Below, piece after piece: positions 46,993 through 55,842 of a stretch of 64,000 nt of DNA (positions within the stretch are counted from its first letter, which is position 1; each line of letters begins with the position of its first letter). Where the stretch lies: assembly GCA_001296005.1 (NCBI GenBank), contig LJHR01000047.1, positions 1 through 64,000 on the forward strand. Reading direction: 5' to 3'. The notes beneath the pieces were generated by a model. That model worked only from the letters and a program-made list of their open reading frames with translations, had not been told where the DNA came from and searched no databases. The position numbers were made by a program, and so were the translations under genes. This stretch comes from an alpha proteobacterium AAP38 (GTDB lineage Bacteria; Pseudomonadota; Alphaproteobacteria; Azospirillales; Azospirillaceae).

Positions 46993-47790
46993 ATGCTTCG
47001 CGAGTTCCTGATCAGCCTGCGCACGCGCTGCGCACCCGCGTTCGTGCGGCTGGGATACCGCTATGCCGCCGTTGCTTGTGTCGGGCGTGCGGCCCGTTGC
47101 GCCGCCGCCTGGGCCCCGCATCAGGAAAGCACGCGACGCCGCATCCTGACCGCCATGGCAGAGGCCCCGGCGGGTTGCAACACGGCGGTGATCCTGGGCG
47201 CTGGCCCTTGTCTGGACCTGCCCATGGCGGAACTGCTGTCACGGTTCCGGCGGGTGCTGCTGGTCGATATCGCCCACCCCCCCGCCGCACGCGAACTGGC
47301 CCGCCGTCATGCGGCCATCGAACTGCTGGATTACGACCTGACGGGGGTAGCAATCGCCCTTGCTAATGGCAGCACGCAGGCCCCGCCCACCCCATCCTGT
47401 ACCGTCTGTCAGGATGATGGCGATGTCGGGCTGGTCGTATCGGCCAATCTGATCTCGCAATTGCCGCTGGTGCCGCTTCGCCAGGTGGACAAGCGCTGGC
47501 CCAGCACCGACCTGCCTTCCTATGCCCGCTCCATTATCAGGGCCCATATCGACCATCTGCGCGGATTTGACTGCCCGACCCTGCTGATCGGCGACGTTCA
47601 GCGGCGGGTCATTGATCCCGATGGGCGGGTGACGGAGATGGAGGACCCGCTGTTCGGGGCCGACCTGCCGGCAGGCGAAATGGAGTGGGACTGGACGGTG
47701 GCGCCGGTCGGTGAACTGTCCAACGGCTGGTCCATTATCAACCGCGTCCGCGCCGTACGGATCGACCGCGCCTATTGCGTGGCGTCGTAA
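46993..47790 (+). CDS. Hypothetical protein with a methyltransferase-like glycine loop
   Basis: A 265-residue soluble protein I cannot assign. An Arg/Ala-rich N-terminal helix is followed near residue 65 by AVILGAGPCLDLPMAELL, then RRVLLVDIAHPPAAREL. This spacing resembles motifs I and II of class I methyltransferases or a dinucleotide-binding fold. A later segment LVVSANLISQLPLVPL could be the strand-4 region. It also has Cys pairs (CTVCQDDGD). The ATG at 46993 follows a GGGTGG site and a terminator. Its end overlaps the convergent solute-binding gene by 19 bp. Confidence 0.72.
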   Translation: MLREFLISLRTRCAPAFVRLGYRYAAVACVGRAARCAAAWAPHQESTRRRILTAMAEAPAGCNTAVILGAGPCLDLPMAELLSRFRRVLLVDIAHPPAARELARRHAAIELLDYDLTGVAIALANGSTQAPPTPSCTVCQDDGDVGLVVSANLISQLPLVPLRQVDKRWPSTDLPSYARSIIRAHIDHLRGFDCPTLLIGDVQRRVIDPDGRVTEMEDPLFGADLPAGEMEWDWTVAPVGELSNGWSIINRVRAVRIDRAYCVAS

Positions 47791-48527
47791 CGCGCCATGA
47801 TGGCGTCGTAGGTTCCGTCGGCCTTTACCCGGCGCAGCGCGTCGTTGAACCGGGCCACCAGGGCCGGATCGCGGAAGGCCGCACAGTAGAGGTTGGGCGG
47901 AAACAGCCGGTGTTCCACGATCGGCAGGCTGCGGACAGGATCACCGCCCGCCGCCAGTACCTGTCCGATATGATATTGCAGCACCCGCGACTCGCCGATC
48001 AGCACATCATAGCGACCGAAAAGCAGCCCCTTGGCCTGCAGGGCCTGCACAGGCTCCTCCCGGTAATCCTCCGAGTTTGCCACGGCTGCGGCAAATTCAG
48101 CGCCCAGCACCTTGGACGCCCGCTGAAAGGCCAGCACCCGCAGCCCCGTCAGGTCACCGGGGGTTTCAAGCTGGATATTGCGCGATATCAGAGTGATCGC
48201 CACGTTGCGATAGGTGATGTAGCTGTCGGTCAGGATCAGACCGTCCGGCGGCGGACCCACCACGGGTGCGAAACCATCGATGGTCCCCTCCCCCGCCGCC
48301 AGGGCCAGACGGGCATTGGAACCGATATAGGGCTCCATCTCCATCCCGGCAGCGGCGAAGATGGCGGCCAGCAACTCATACTCCACCCCCCGCAGTTTCC
48401 CGTCCGGCGTCGTTTCCACCAGGGGTGCTGCCTCCCGCAGGCCGAACCGCACCTTTTCCGCCCGCGCCGTGAGGGCACAGGACAGAAACAGCATGCAGAG
48501 TAGGGGCAGCATAAAATGCCGGCGCAT
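47772..48527 (-). CDS. Family 3 extracellular solute-binding protein
   Basis: A 251-residue periplasmic protein with a signal peptide (residues 1-23, LPLLCMLFLSCALTARA). The SBP_bac_3 fold binds polar amino acids or similar ligands: VRFGLREAAPLVETTPDGKLRGVEYELLAAIF near the N-terminus and DGTYDAIMARYD at the C-terminus are typical. Family lobes are complete. No ABC permease or ATPase gene is adjacent, so it may be an orphan binding protein serving a sensor or a distant transporter. Confidence 0.88.
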   Translation of the reverse strand: MRRHFMLPLLCMLFLSCALTARAEKVRFGLREAAPLVETTPDGKLRGVEYELLAAIFAAAGMEMEPYIGSNARLALAAGEGTIDGFAPVVGPPPDGLILTDSYITYRNVAITLISRNIQLETPGDLTGLRVLAFQRASKVLGAEFAAAVANSEDYREEPVQALQAKGLLFGRYDVLIGESRVLQYHIGQVLAAGGDPVRSLPIVEHRLFPPNLYCAAFRDPALVARFNDALRRVKADGTYDAIMARYDATQ

Positions 48528-48623
48528 GGGATGAACCGTTGCGGAAGGCTTGAAAGGATTAACCTTTAACAGCCTAACAAATTGCGGCGGCGAAGGAATG
48601 CGCGCAGGGGGATAGGATCGGCC

Positions 48624-48974
48624 TTACGGGGATGGGCGGCCATTCAACTTGGCGGCCAGATCGGGCGCAATCGGCTGTGGTAGGAACGCCGAGATATTGG
48701 AGCGACCGCTGTTGCCAAGCGGTGCCCTTCCCGTGACGGAGCCAGGCACGGCAAGGACAAGCCGGAACAGTTGCCCCCTGATTTCCCGCCAGTCACCCGT
48801 GGCCAGCCCCAGGTTCAGCATCCGCAGATGCACGCGGGCATGCTGCCACCAATCCATCTGGCCCAGGATATGGGCGCGTTCCAGTGCCGCCCAGGCGGCG
48901 GCCACATCCCCACCGGCCCGCGCCTGGCGGTAGGAGACAAGTTCATCTTCCACCAGGGCGCGGAGGTCCGACAT
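48624..48974 (-). CDS. DUF3703 domain protein at the end of the che operon
   Basis: A 116-residue soluble helical protein matching DUF3703. Hallmarks are AWAALERAHILGQ, WWQHARVHLRMLNLG and the later WREIRGQLFRLVLAVPGS. The His/Trp-rich helices suggest a compact bundle, possibly metal- or ligand-binding. Its ATG at 48974 is 1 bp from the cheR stop, so it is the last gene of the chemotaxis operon. No function in chemotaxis is known to me. Confidence 0.87.
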   Translation of the reverse strand: MSDLRALVEDELVSYRQARAGGDVAAAWAALERAHILGQMDWWQHARVHLRMLNLGLATGDWREIRGQLFRLVLAVPGSVTGRAPLGNSGRSNISAFLPQPIAPDLAAKLNGRPSP

Positions 48975-48975
48975 G

Positions 48976-49788
48976 TTACTTGGCCAGGATGTAAAGACCG
49001 CGCTGGCCTTCCATCGGCTTGAACTTTTCCGTGATACCCAGAACTGTTTCGGCGCCACCAAGGTAAAGCACGCCATCCGGCGGCAGCAGCTTGGCCATGG
49101 CTTCCAGCACCTTGCCCTTGGTCGGCTGATCAAAATAGATCAGGACGTTGCGGCAGAAGATGACATCGAACTGGCCCAGCGGGGTCAGGTCGGTCAGCAG
49201 GTTGTATTCGCGGAACTGGACCTTGTTACGGATCTCGTCATTCAGCTGCCACTTGTCGCCCACCTGCTTGAAATACTTCACCAGATGGGTGATGGGCAGG
49301 CCGCGCTGCACCTCAAACTGGGTGTAGAGGCCGGCCTTGGCCTTGTTCACCATTTCGCCCGACAGGTCGGTGCCGATGATCTCGATCCGCCAACCGGCCA
49401 GCTTAGCCCCTTCCTCGTTCAGCAGCATGGAAAGCGAATAGGCTTCCTGGCCGGACGAGCAGGCGGCGGACCAGATGCGGATGGTCCGCTTGGCGGCACG
49501 GCTGGCCAGCAACGCCGGCAGCACCACCGCCTTGAACTGGTCAAATGGCTTCTGGTCGCGGAAGAACGAACTTTCGTTCGTGGTCATTGCTTCCGTGATG
49601 TCGCGGAGCAACGCCTCATCCCGCTTGCTGCGCACAGCGGCGGCCAGTTCATCCAGCCCTTTCAGACTCCATTTGCGGGCAACCGGCATCAACCGGCTTT
49701 CCAGCAGATAGGCCTTGTCGGGGGTCAGGACCAGACCCGACCGCTGCCTCAGCAGGGTGCAGAACATATCGAAATCTTCGACCTTCAT
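48976..49788 (-). CDS. cheR: Chemotaxis protein methyltransferase CheR
   Basis: A 270-residue SAM-dependent enzyme that methylates glutamates of chemoreceptors during adaptation. The N-terminal helical domain is followed by the SAM-binding SAACSSGQEAYSLSMLL near residue 110 and NVLIYFDQPTKG near residue 220. GGAETVLGITEKF closes the domain. It overlaps cheB by 4 bp. Confidence 0.97.
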   Translation of the reverse strand: MKVEDFDMFCTLLRQRSGLVLTPDKAYLLESRLMPVARKWSLKGLDELAAAVRSKRDEALLRDITEAMTTNESSFFRDQKPFDQFKAVVLPALLASRAAKRTIRIWSAACSSGQEAYSLSMLLNEEGAKLAGWRIEIIGTDLSGEMVNKAKAGLYTQFEVQRGLPITHLVKYFKQVGDKWQLNDEIRNKVQFREYNLLTDLTPLGQFDVIFCRNVLIYFDQPTKGKVLEAMAKLLPPDGVLYLGGAETVLGITEKFKPMEGQRGLYILAK

Positions 49789-50999
49789 GCTGCCTGCCTC
49801 AATGCGATCTTACGAATGTAAGGCCCGATTTCCTTCAATGGCAAGACGGCACTGCACAGCCCCGCGTTCGCCACCGCCCCCGGCATGCCCCACACCACCG
49901 AGGAAGGTTCATCCTGGCCCAGAACGGCACCGCCGGCCTGGACAACCACTTCAGAACCACGCTGCCCGTCATGCCCCATGCCGGTCAGAATGGTCACCAA
50001 CACCCGCTTGCCATAGGCCCGGACGATGCTGCGCAGCATCGGGTCCACGGCCGGACGGCAGAAATTCTCCGGCGGATCCTTGGTCAGGGTCAGACAATTC
50101 TGCCCGTTCTTCTGAACCACCAGCATATGGAAATCACCCGGTGCCACATAGGCGCGGCCACCCACGATCACTTCGCCTTCCTTGGCCTCTGCGCACTGCA
50201 CGCCGCATTGGCGGGTGATGTGCTCGGCCAGGATGGTGGTGAAGGTGGCGGGCATGTGCTGGGTAATCAGGATCGGCTGCTTCACATCCTTCAGATGGCT
50301 CAGCACCTCGAACAGGGCTTGCGGCCCTCCCGTCGAACTGCCGATGGCCAGGATGTCGGGCCGGAAATCCGGTAGCGGACGCAGCGTGACCGGGCCCGGC
50401 TCCGGCTTGGGCCGGATGGGCGTGGCCAGCGTGAAGCTGGTGGTCGGCGCGACATTGCCAACGGGCGTGGGGCGCGGCATGGGCGACGCGCCCGGCGTGG
50501 CCGGGGCCGCAGCAGCCTGACCCTTGCGCGGGTCGGCCTTACGCGCCGCCATGCCCAGGGCCTTCACCTTTTCCGTCAGTTCCCGTTTGAAATCATCGGC
50601 GCTGGTCAGTTCGCGCGTGGATGACGGCTTGGGTATGTAATCCGCCGCACCGGCCTTCAGCGCGCGCAGGCTGATATCCGCATTCTTGGCCGTCAGGGTC
50701 GATGCCATGACGATCTTGACGTGCGGATCAACGTTCAGCAGGTGCGGCAGGGCGGACAGCCCATCCAGCACCGGCATCTCGATATCCAGCACGATGACGT
50801 CGATGGTCTGCCGCTGAAGCGTGTTAATCGCCATCTGCCCATTGGCGACGGAGGCGACCACCTTCACCTCGGGGTCACCCTCCAGCGAACGGGTCAGCAG
50901 GCCGCGGATGACGGCACTGTCATCCACCACCATAACCCGGTAGGGCTCTGTTCCGGTCGGTGCCGTGGCCGGCGCCGTCTTTCCGGGAAGCTCGTTCAT
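49785..50999 (-). CDS. cheB: Chemotaxis-specific methylesterase CheB
   Basis: A 404-residue two-domain protein that removes methyl groups from receptors when phosphorylated by CheA. The receiver domain spans about residues 20-135, with acceptor Asp72 in VLDIEMPVLDG. A Pro/Ala-rich linker of about 60 residues follows. The esterase domain has the catalytic triad in GSSTGG (Ser221 or 222), TQHMP (His248) and GMGHDG (Asp344). The ATG at 50999 is used; the TTG at 51008 is in frame. Confidence 0.97.
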   Translation of the reverse strand: MNELPGKTAPATAPTGTEPYRVMVVDDSAVIRGLLTRSLEGDPEVKVVASVANGQMAINTLQRQTIDVIVLDIEMPVLDGLSALPHLLNVDPHVKIVMASTLTAKNADISLRALKAGAADYIPKPSSTRELTSADDFKRELTEKVKALGMAARKADPRKGQAAAAPATPGASPMPRPTPVGNVAPTTSFTLATPIRPKPEPGPVTLRPLPDFRPDILAIGSSTGGPQALFEVLSHLKDVKQPILITQHMPATFTTILAEHITRQCGVQCAEAKEGEVIVGGRAYVAPGDFHMLVVQKNGQNCLTLTKDPPENFCRPAVDPMLRSIVRAYGKRVLVTILTGMGHDGQRGSEVVVQAGGAVLGQDEPSSVVWGMPGAVANAGLCSAVLPLKEIGPYIRKIALRQAA

Positions 51000-51020
51000 T
51001 GCCTGCAATCCCGGACAGCC

Positions 51021-51386
51021 TCAGAGGAGGCCGACCTGCTGGAACTTGGTTTGGATGATGTCGCTGTCGAACGGCTTCATGATGTACTCATTCGCACCGG
51101 CCGACAGGGCTTCCTGGATATGGGCGAGATCGTTTTCCGTGGTGCAGAAAACGACCCTGGGGGTATCCCCGCCCGTCATCTTGCGCAGCCGGCGCAGGAA
51201 CTCGATACCGGTCATCACCGGCATGTTCCAGTCCAGCAGGATCGCGTCAGGCATCCGCTTGGCGCAATATTCCATGGCCTGCTTGCCATCCTCAGCCTCA
51301 TCGCAGGAGAAGCTGAGTTCTTCCAGAATCTTGCGCGCCACCTTGCGGACAACGCGGCTGTCATCGACGACCAGACAGGACTTCAT
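51021..51386 (-). CDS. cheY: Single-domain response regulator CheY
   Basis: A 121-residue receiver domain with acidic pair Asp8-Asp9, phospho-acceptor Asp52 in LLDWNMP and Lys105 in YIMKPF. It is expected to be phosphorylated by CheA and act on the motor or compete for phosphate. A GAGG site precedes the ATG at 51386. It sits between cheW and cheB. Confidence 0.95.
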   Translation of the reverse strand: MKSCLVVDDSRVVRKVARKILEELSFSCDEAEDGKQAMEYCAKRMPDAILLDWNMPVMTGIEFLRRLRKMTGGDTPRVVFCTTENDLAHIQEALSAGANEYIMKPFDSDIIQTKFQQVGLL

Positions 51387-51413
51387 CAACGGACCTCGAT
51401 TGCCGGGAGCGGG

Positions 51414-51911
51414 TTAGGCCGCTTCGATGTTAGCAAAGTTCAGCAGCTTTGAGACATCGAGAACGACAAGCAGGGTCTCTTTCAGGCGATAAATACCCGT
51501 GGAGATCTCCCGCCAGCGCGGATCAAGGGTCGCCGGATGACGTTCGAAGTCATCCGAGGACAACGACAGCACCTCGCCGACATTGTCGACCATCAGGGAG
51601 TACAGCTCGCCTTTGTGGTCCACGACAATGCTCATCACCGGCTTGCCATCCGCCGGCCGGGGCGGCAGGCCCAGGCGCAGACGAACATCAATGGCGGTGA
51701 CAATACGGCCGCGCAGGTTCAGCGAACCGGCAACCTCTGGCGGCGCCAGCGGGATACGGGTGATCTTCTGCGGACCCAGGACGTCCTGGACCTGCAGCAC
51801 CGGGATGCCGAACAGCTGGTTCGCGATGGTCGCCGTGACGAAATCCTCGTTCTTCACGGTGGCGATTTCCTGGGAACCGGCCTTTTTTACGGCGGGGAGA
51901 CGGGCACTCAT
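51414..51911 (-). CDS. cheW: Chemotaxis coupling protein CheW
   Basis: A 165-residue SH3-like scaffold that links CheA to receptors. NQLFGIPVLQVQDVLGPQKITRIPLAPPEVAGSLNLRG contains the typical family sequence, which I read as residues 30-68, and later INPLV-like strands are replaced by YSLMVDNVGEVLSLS. Its start overlaps the cheA stop by 4 bp. Confidence 0.95.
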   Translation of the reverse strand: MSARLPAVKKAGSQEIATVKNEDFVTATIANQLFGIPVLQVQDVLGPQKITRIPLAPPEVAGSLNLRGRIVTAIDVRLRLGLPPRPADGKPVMSIVVDHKGELYSLMVDNVGEVLSLSSDDFERHPATLDPRWREISTGIYRLKETLLVVLDVSKLLNFANIEAA

Positions 51912-54613
51912 GCGGCACCTTTCTCGGCAATGGTCTGCTGCAGGGTGAGGAGGAGAGCCTCACGGTCGAACTTGGCAACGTAATCATTGAAGCCGGCCTG
52001 ACGGCCACGCTCCAGATCGCGCGGGGCGGCATGGCTGGACAGGGCCACCATCGGCGTCCCGGACCAGCGGGCCGACGCACGGACCGCCTGGGCAAAATCC
52101 AGACCGCTCATGCCCGGCATTTCAATGTCGGAGACGATGACATCGAATTCCTCACCCGACTCGCTGAGCGCCAGCGCCTCATCGGCACTTTCGACAGCCG
52201 TGACGTCGTAACCGGAAACGGTCAACAGCGGCGTCAGCAGGTTGCGGAAGAACGGGCTGTCATCGACCAGCAGCACGCGATGCTGGCGCTCGTCCTCGAA
52301 GCTTTCATGGGCGTTGCCGAACCAATCCTTGAAGGCCCGGGTCAGGTAGAAGCCGGCATCGATGACGTCGGTCGCCTTGTTGGCGATGATGGCGGAGCCC
52401 AGGAAGCCCTGACGTTCCGTCCCCAGCTCAACCTGGAGCCGATCCTCGACGATGTCGACGATCTCGTCCACGACCAGACCCATGGACCGGTCGCCATCGG
52501 CGAACACCACCACGGGCTGGCGCTTGTCGCGGGTGATCTTCCAGTTCGGGTCGATGGGCACCAGCGGCATGAGCTTGCCACGGTACTGCACCACCGGCTC
52601 GCCATTGGACAGTTCGACCAGATTGAGATCGACATCCTCCAGACGGGCAACAAGCGACAGCGGCACGGCCTTCGGACCGCCCTCCCCAGCGCTGAACAGC
52701 AGCAGGGCCATCTTGTCGTCCTCGCGGCGGGCGGACTTCGCCACTTCCTGCGCGGCGGTCTGGGCATTGTCGGCAGTGCCGCCCATGGAACCGGACGCGG
52801 TGGCGATGCCGTTGGGGTCCAGGATCATGATCACCGAGCCATCGCCCAGGATCGTGTTGCCGGAGAACAGCTCGATATGGCGCAGGATCGGCGCCACCGG
52901 TTTCACCACGATTTCTTCGGTGTCGAAGACGCGGTCGACGATGATGCCGAACGTGTAATTGCCGACCTGGCTGACGACGATGAACGTCTCGCGCTTGTCG
53001 TCATCATCGGCCACGCCCAGCTTCAACAGGTTCTGCAGGCTGACCAGCGGCAGCAGGCGATTGCGCAGGCGCAGGACCGGGGCGCCATTGATGCGCTCGA
53101 TCTTGTGCTCGCTGTCGCTGGCGGCACGCACCAGCTCGATCACGCTGATCTGCGGGACGGCGAAGCGTTCGGACGCGCACTCGACAATCAGGGCCGAGAC
53201 GATGGCGAGCGTCAGCGGGATCTTGATGGTGAAGGTCGTGCCACGGCCTTCGACCGACCGCATCTCGATGGTGCCGCCGATCTTCTCGATATTGGTCTTA
53301 ACCACGTCCATGCCCACGCCACGGCCCGACACGGACGTGACCTTGGCGGCGGTGGAGAAGCCGGGCTTGAAGATGTACTGCTGGATCTGCTGATCCGACA
53401 TCTGGGCCAGTTCCGACTCGGTCGCCAGACCGTTCTGGATAATCTTGGCCTTGATCTTGGACAGCGCGAGGCCGCGGCCATCGTCCGCGATCTCGATAAT
53501 GATGTGACCGCCCTCGTGATAGGCGTTCAGGGTGATGCGGCCCGTTTCCGACTTGCCGGCGGCAACGCGGTCGGCGGGGATTTCCAGGCCATGGTCGCCG
53601 GAATTGCGGACCATGTGGGTCAGCGGGTCCTTAATCAGTTCCAGGACCTGACGGTCCAGTTCCGTCTCGGCCCCCAGCATCTGCAGCTCGATTTTCTTGT
53701 GCAGTTCGTGGCTGAGATCGCGGACCAGACGCGGCAGCTTGGCCCAGGCGTTGCCGATGGGCTGCATGCGCGTCTTCATGACGCCTTCCTGCAGCTCCGA
53801 CGTCACATGGTTCAGGCGCTGCAAGGGGGCCGCAAACTCGCTGTCCTTCTGCGAGCGCAGGATCTGCAACAGCTGGTTACGGGTCAGCACCAGCTCGGAA
53901 ACCATGGTCATCAGGTTTTCCAGCAGGTCCACATGCACGCGGATGGTCTGCTGGGCCAGGGCGCTTTCCTTGGACTCGCCACGCACATCGTCCTGCGGCT
54001 CGGCACGGGGCGGGGGGGGAGGCGGCGGTGCCGGCGGCGGGGCAGCAGCCTCGACCACGGGGGCCGGCGCTTCCACCTTGGCCACAGGGGCCGGGGTCGG
54101 CGGCGGCGGCGGTGCAGCGGGAGCCAGCGTATGCGTCAGATGCGCCGGGACAGGCGTAAACAGCTCTTCGGGGTCGTTTTCCGGCGCGGCAGCAACCGGG
54201 GCCGGCGCAGCGGCGGCACCGGCCTTCGGCACTTCCTTGCCCTCGGCCATGGCGTTCAGCCGGTCGATCAGGTCCTGATCGCCACCCGGCGGTTCCGCCT
54301 CGGTCGCTTCCAGAACGGAAAGGATACCCTTGATCGTGTCCAGCGATTCGAGGATCAGCGACACGGCATAAGGGGAGACATGCAGCTCGCCATCGCGGAA
54401 CTTGCCCAGCACGTTCTCGCCGGCATGCGCCACCGATTCCAGCCGGGGCAGCCCCAGGAAGCCGCAGGTGCCCTTGATCGTGTGAACCAGACGGAAGATG
54501 TTCGACAACAGCCCCGGATCGTTGGGGTTCTGCTCCAGCTTCACCAGCTCGACGTCGAGGACGGCGAGGTTCTCATTGGTCTCAGTGAGGAATTCACTCA
54601 GCAGATCATCCAT
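51908..54613 (-). CDS. cheA: Hybrid chemotaxis histidine kinase CheA with receiver domain
   Basis: A 901-residue kinase, longer than classical CheA. The Hpt (P1) domain has phospho-acceptor His44 in RLVHTIKGTCGFL. Residues 130-208 are a Pro/Ala-rich linker in place of a clear P2. The P3 dimer domain spans about 220-300. The ATPase has an N box at HMVRNSGDHGLE (333-344) and GRGVGMDVV (430-438). Two CheW-like P5 modules lie at about 470-605 and 633-765. A C-terminal receiver has Asp829 in VSDIEMPG. The receiver could act as a phosphate sink. It is the first gene of cheAWYBR. Confidence 0.97.
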   Translation of the reverse strand: MDDLLSEFLTETNENLAVLDVELVKLEQNPNDPGLLSNIFRLVHTIKGTCGFLGLPRLESVAHAGENVLGKFRDGELHVSPYAVSLILESLDTIKGILSVLEATEAEPPGGDQDLIDRLNAMAEGKEVPKAGAAAAPAPVAAAPENDPEELFTPVPAHLTHTLAPAAPPPPPTPAPVAKVEAPAPVVEAAAPPPAPPPPPPPRAEPQDDVRGESKESALAQQTIRVHVDLLENLMTMVSELVLTRNQLLQILRSQKDSEFAAPLQRLNHVTSELQEGVMKTRMQPIGNAWAKLPRLVRDLSHELHKKIELQMLGAETELDRQVLELIKDPLTHMVRNSGDHGLEIPADRVAAGKSETGRITLNAYHEGGHIIIEIADDGRGLALSKIKAKIIQNGLATESELAQMSDQQIQQYIFKPGFSTAAKVTSVSGRGVGMDVVKTNIEKIGGTIEMRSVEGRGTTFTIKIPLTLAIVSALIVECASERFAVPQISVIELVRAASDSEHKIERINGAPVLRLRNRLLPLVSLQNLLKLGVADDDDKRETFIVVSQVGNYTFGIIVDRVFDTEEIVVKPVAPILRHIELFSGNTILGDGSVIMILDPNGIATASGSMGGTADNAQTAAQEVAKSARREDDKMALLLFSAGEGGPKAVPLSLVARLEDVDLNLVELSNGEPVVQYRGKLMPLVPIDPNWKITRDKRQPVVVFADGDRSMGLVVDEIVDIVEDRLQVELGTERQGFLGSAIIANKATDVIDAGFYLTRAFKDWFGNAHESFEDERQHRVLLVDDSPFFRNLLTPLLTVSGYDVTAVESADEALALSESGEEFDVIVSDIEMPGMSGLDFAQAVRASARWSGTPMVALSSHAAPRDLERGRQAGFNDYVAKFDREALLLTLQQTIAEKGAA

Positions 54614-54922
54614 GGTCCACGCCCCGTTTCGGGAAATCCCAGTTTCCGCGTCATACGCCGGTCTTCAGTCCGATGAAGAACCCTTGTACGCGCCCGGCCG
54701 ACCGTCGGCCAATGAAGAGTGTCGGAATTCGGTTAAAATTGGTGTCTCGTGTGGGAATTGATGGCCTGTCGGACATGGCTTTGGCAAGGGGAACATTACC
54801 TCTTTTCGGTTAGGTTCGGCCATTAGGATATGACACGCCCTGGAACAAGCCACCCCGACCCCGCTCCCGGTGTGGTTGAACAGTTGGCAAAGCGCATCAT
54901 CGCCCCTGATCCGAAGGGAAAA
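54614..54922. other. Intergenic region upstream of cheA
   Basis: This 309-bp region separates cheA from the upstream chpT gene on the same strand. It presumably holds the che promoter, but I see no clear sigma-28 or sigma-54 consensus and no convincing small gene. A 62-codon frame at 54665-54853 has non-protein-like composition. Confidence 0.4.
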
Positions 54923-55552
54923 TCACTCCTGGCCAGCCCGGATTCGGAACTGCACCTCTCCTCCCCCTGGCCCTCCTCCGGCGGGATTTTCCACGCCGAA
55001 TGACAATCCATAAGCCCTGGCCAAAAGGGGAGTAGCGTGAGAGAGGACGGAGCGGGGTCCAAGCTCCGTCTCCGCGACCTGTCCGGCAAGGGCCGGCACC
55101 ATTTCCGGACGCAGTGCGCAGCCGGTGCCGGCCGCCACAACCCGGATGCCGCCATCGTCGCCCGTCACACGCACGGAACCGCCACGCGGCAACGCCTCTT
55201 CCGCCAGCAGAGCGGCCAGCAGCGCGGTTTTCAACAGGCCGGGCGCCGGATCGAACGGCGTGGCGGTCCATTCCAGCCGGACCTTGCCGCCCCGGAACCA
55301 GCCTTCCAAGGCTGCACGGGCATCACCAGCCGACAGCGACTGCCCGCCCGCCGCACCCAGCGCCACGCGATACAGCCGCAGCCGGGCGGCAGCAGTCTCA
55401 GCACTGTCGGCGATCAGATCCAGCGCTTCGCCGCCGCTGTCACCGCCTTCGTCCAGCAGTTCGACGCCATTATTGATGGCCCCGACCGGTCCCACCAGAT
55501 CATGGCACAGGCGGGAGCAGAGCAGCTCCACGGCCCGAATTCCCAAGCTCAT
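54923..55552 (-). CDS. chpT: Histidine phosphotransferase ChpT
   Basis: A 209-residue protein that relays phosphate from the hybrid kinase CckA to CtrA and CpdR in alphaproteobacterial cell-cycle control. The dimerisation helix carries the phosphorylated His17 in LCSRLCHDLVGPVGAINNGV, and the C-terminal half is a degenerate ATPase-like fold (PLLARAYGLSFGV). The ATG at 55552 has a GAGG six bases upstream, better than the ATG at 55558. Divergent DUF3553 gene and downstream cheA are neighbours. Confidence 0.92.
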   Translation of the reverse strand: MSLGIRAVELLCSRLCHDLVGPVGAINNGVELLDEGGDSGGEALDLIADSAETAAARLRLYRVALGAAGGQSLSAGDARAALEGWFRGGKVRLEWTATPFDPAPGLLKTALLAALLAEEALPRGGSVRVTGDDGGIRVVAAGTGCALRPEMVPALAGQVAETELGPRSVLSHATPLLARAYGLSFGVENPAGGGPGGGEVQFRIRAGQE

Positions 55553-55656
55553 CCGCATCCTCAGCGCTGGGGCACAGCCCCTCCCCCGCCGGGGATGGCG
55601 TGCCATGTCACCGGCGGGTAGGATAGGCTGGTGCCACCCAACTGGAAACCATTCAA

Positions 55657-55839
55657 ATGTCCGACATCCTGGCCCCCGGCATTTTTGTCCGCCACCCGTC
55701 GCAGCCTGACTGGGGACTGGGTCAGGTGCAGTCCGTGGTGGGCCAGCGGGTGACGGTGAATTTCGAACATGCCGGCAAGCTGCTGATCAATGCCGCCGCC
55801 ATATCGCTGGACATTGTGGACCCGGACGAGGAGGGGTGA
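55657..55839 (+). CDS. DUF3553 domain protein
   Basis: A 60-residue protein that consists of a single DUF3553 domain: LAPGIFVRHPSQPDWGLGQVQSV then VTVNFEHAGKLLIN. The fold resembles a small beta barrel similar to CarD/helicase-end domains, which interact with proteins or nucleic acids. It is divergent from chpT, an arrangement I associate with alphaproteobacteria. Function unknown. Confidence 0.88.
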   Translation: MSDILAPGIFVRHPSQPDWGLGQVQSVVGQRVTVNFEHAGKLLINAAAISLDIVDPDEEG

Positions 55840-55842
55840 CCC

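Noticed and set aside
52031-54676. 881-codon frame antisense to cheA
   Set aside because: Arises from the codon bias of cheA; repetitive Gly/Arg/His/Gln content and no family.
54665-54853. 62-codon frame upstream of cheA
   Set aside because: Pro/His/Cys-rich with no good ribosome site; not similar to any protein I know.
54614-54922. Sigma-54 or sigma-28 promoter for the che operon
   Set aside because: I looked for TGGCAC-N5-TTGC and for TAAA/GCCGATAA on the minus strand and found only partial matches.
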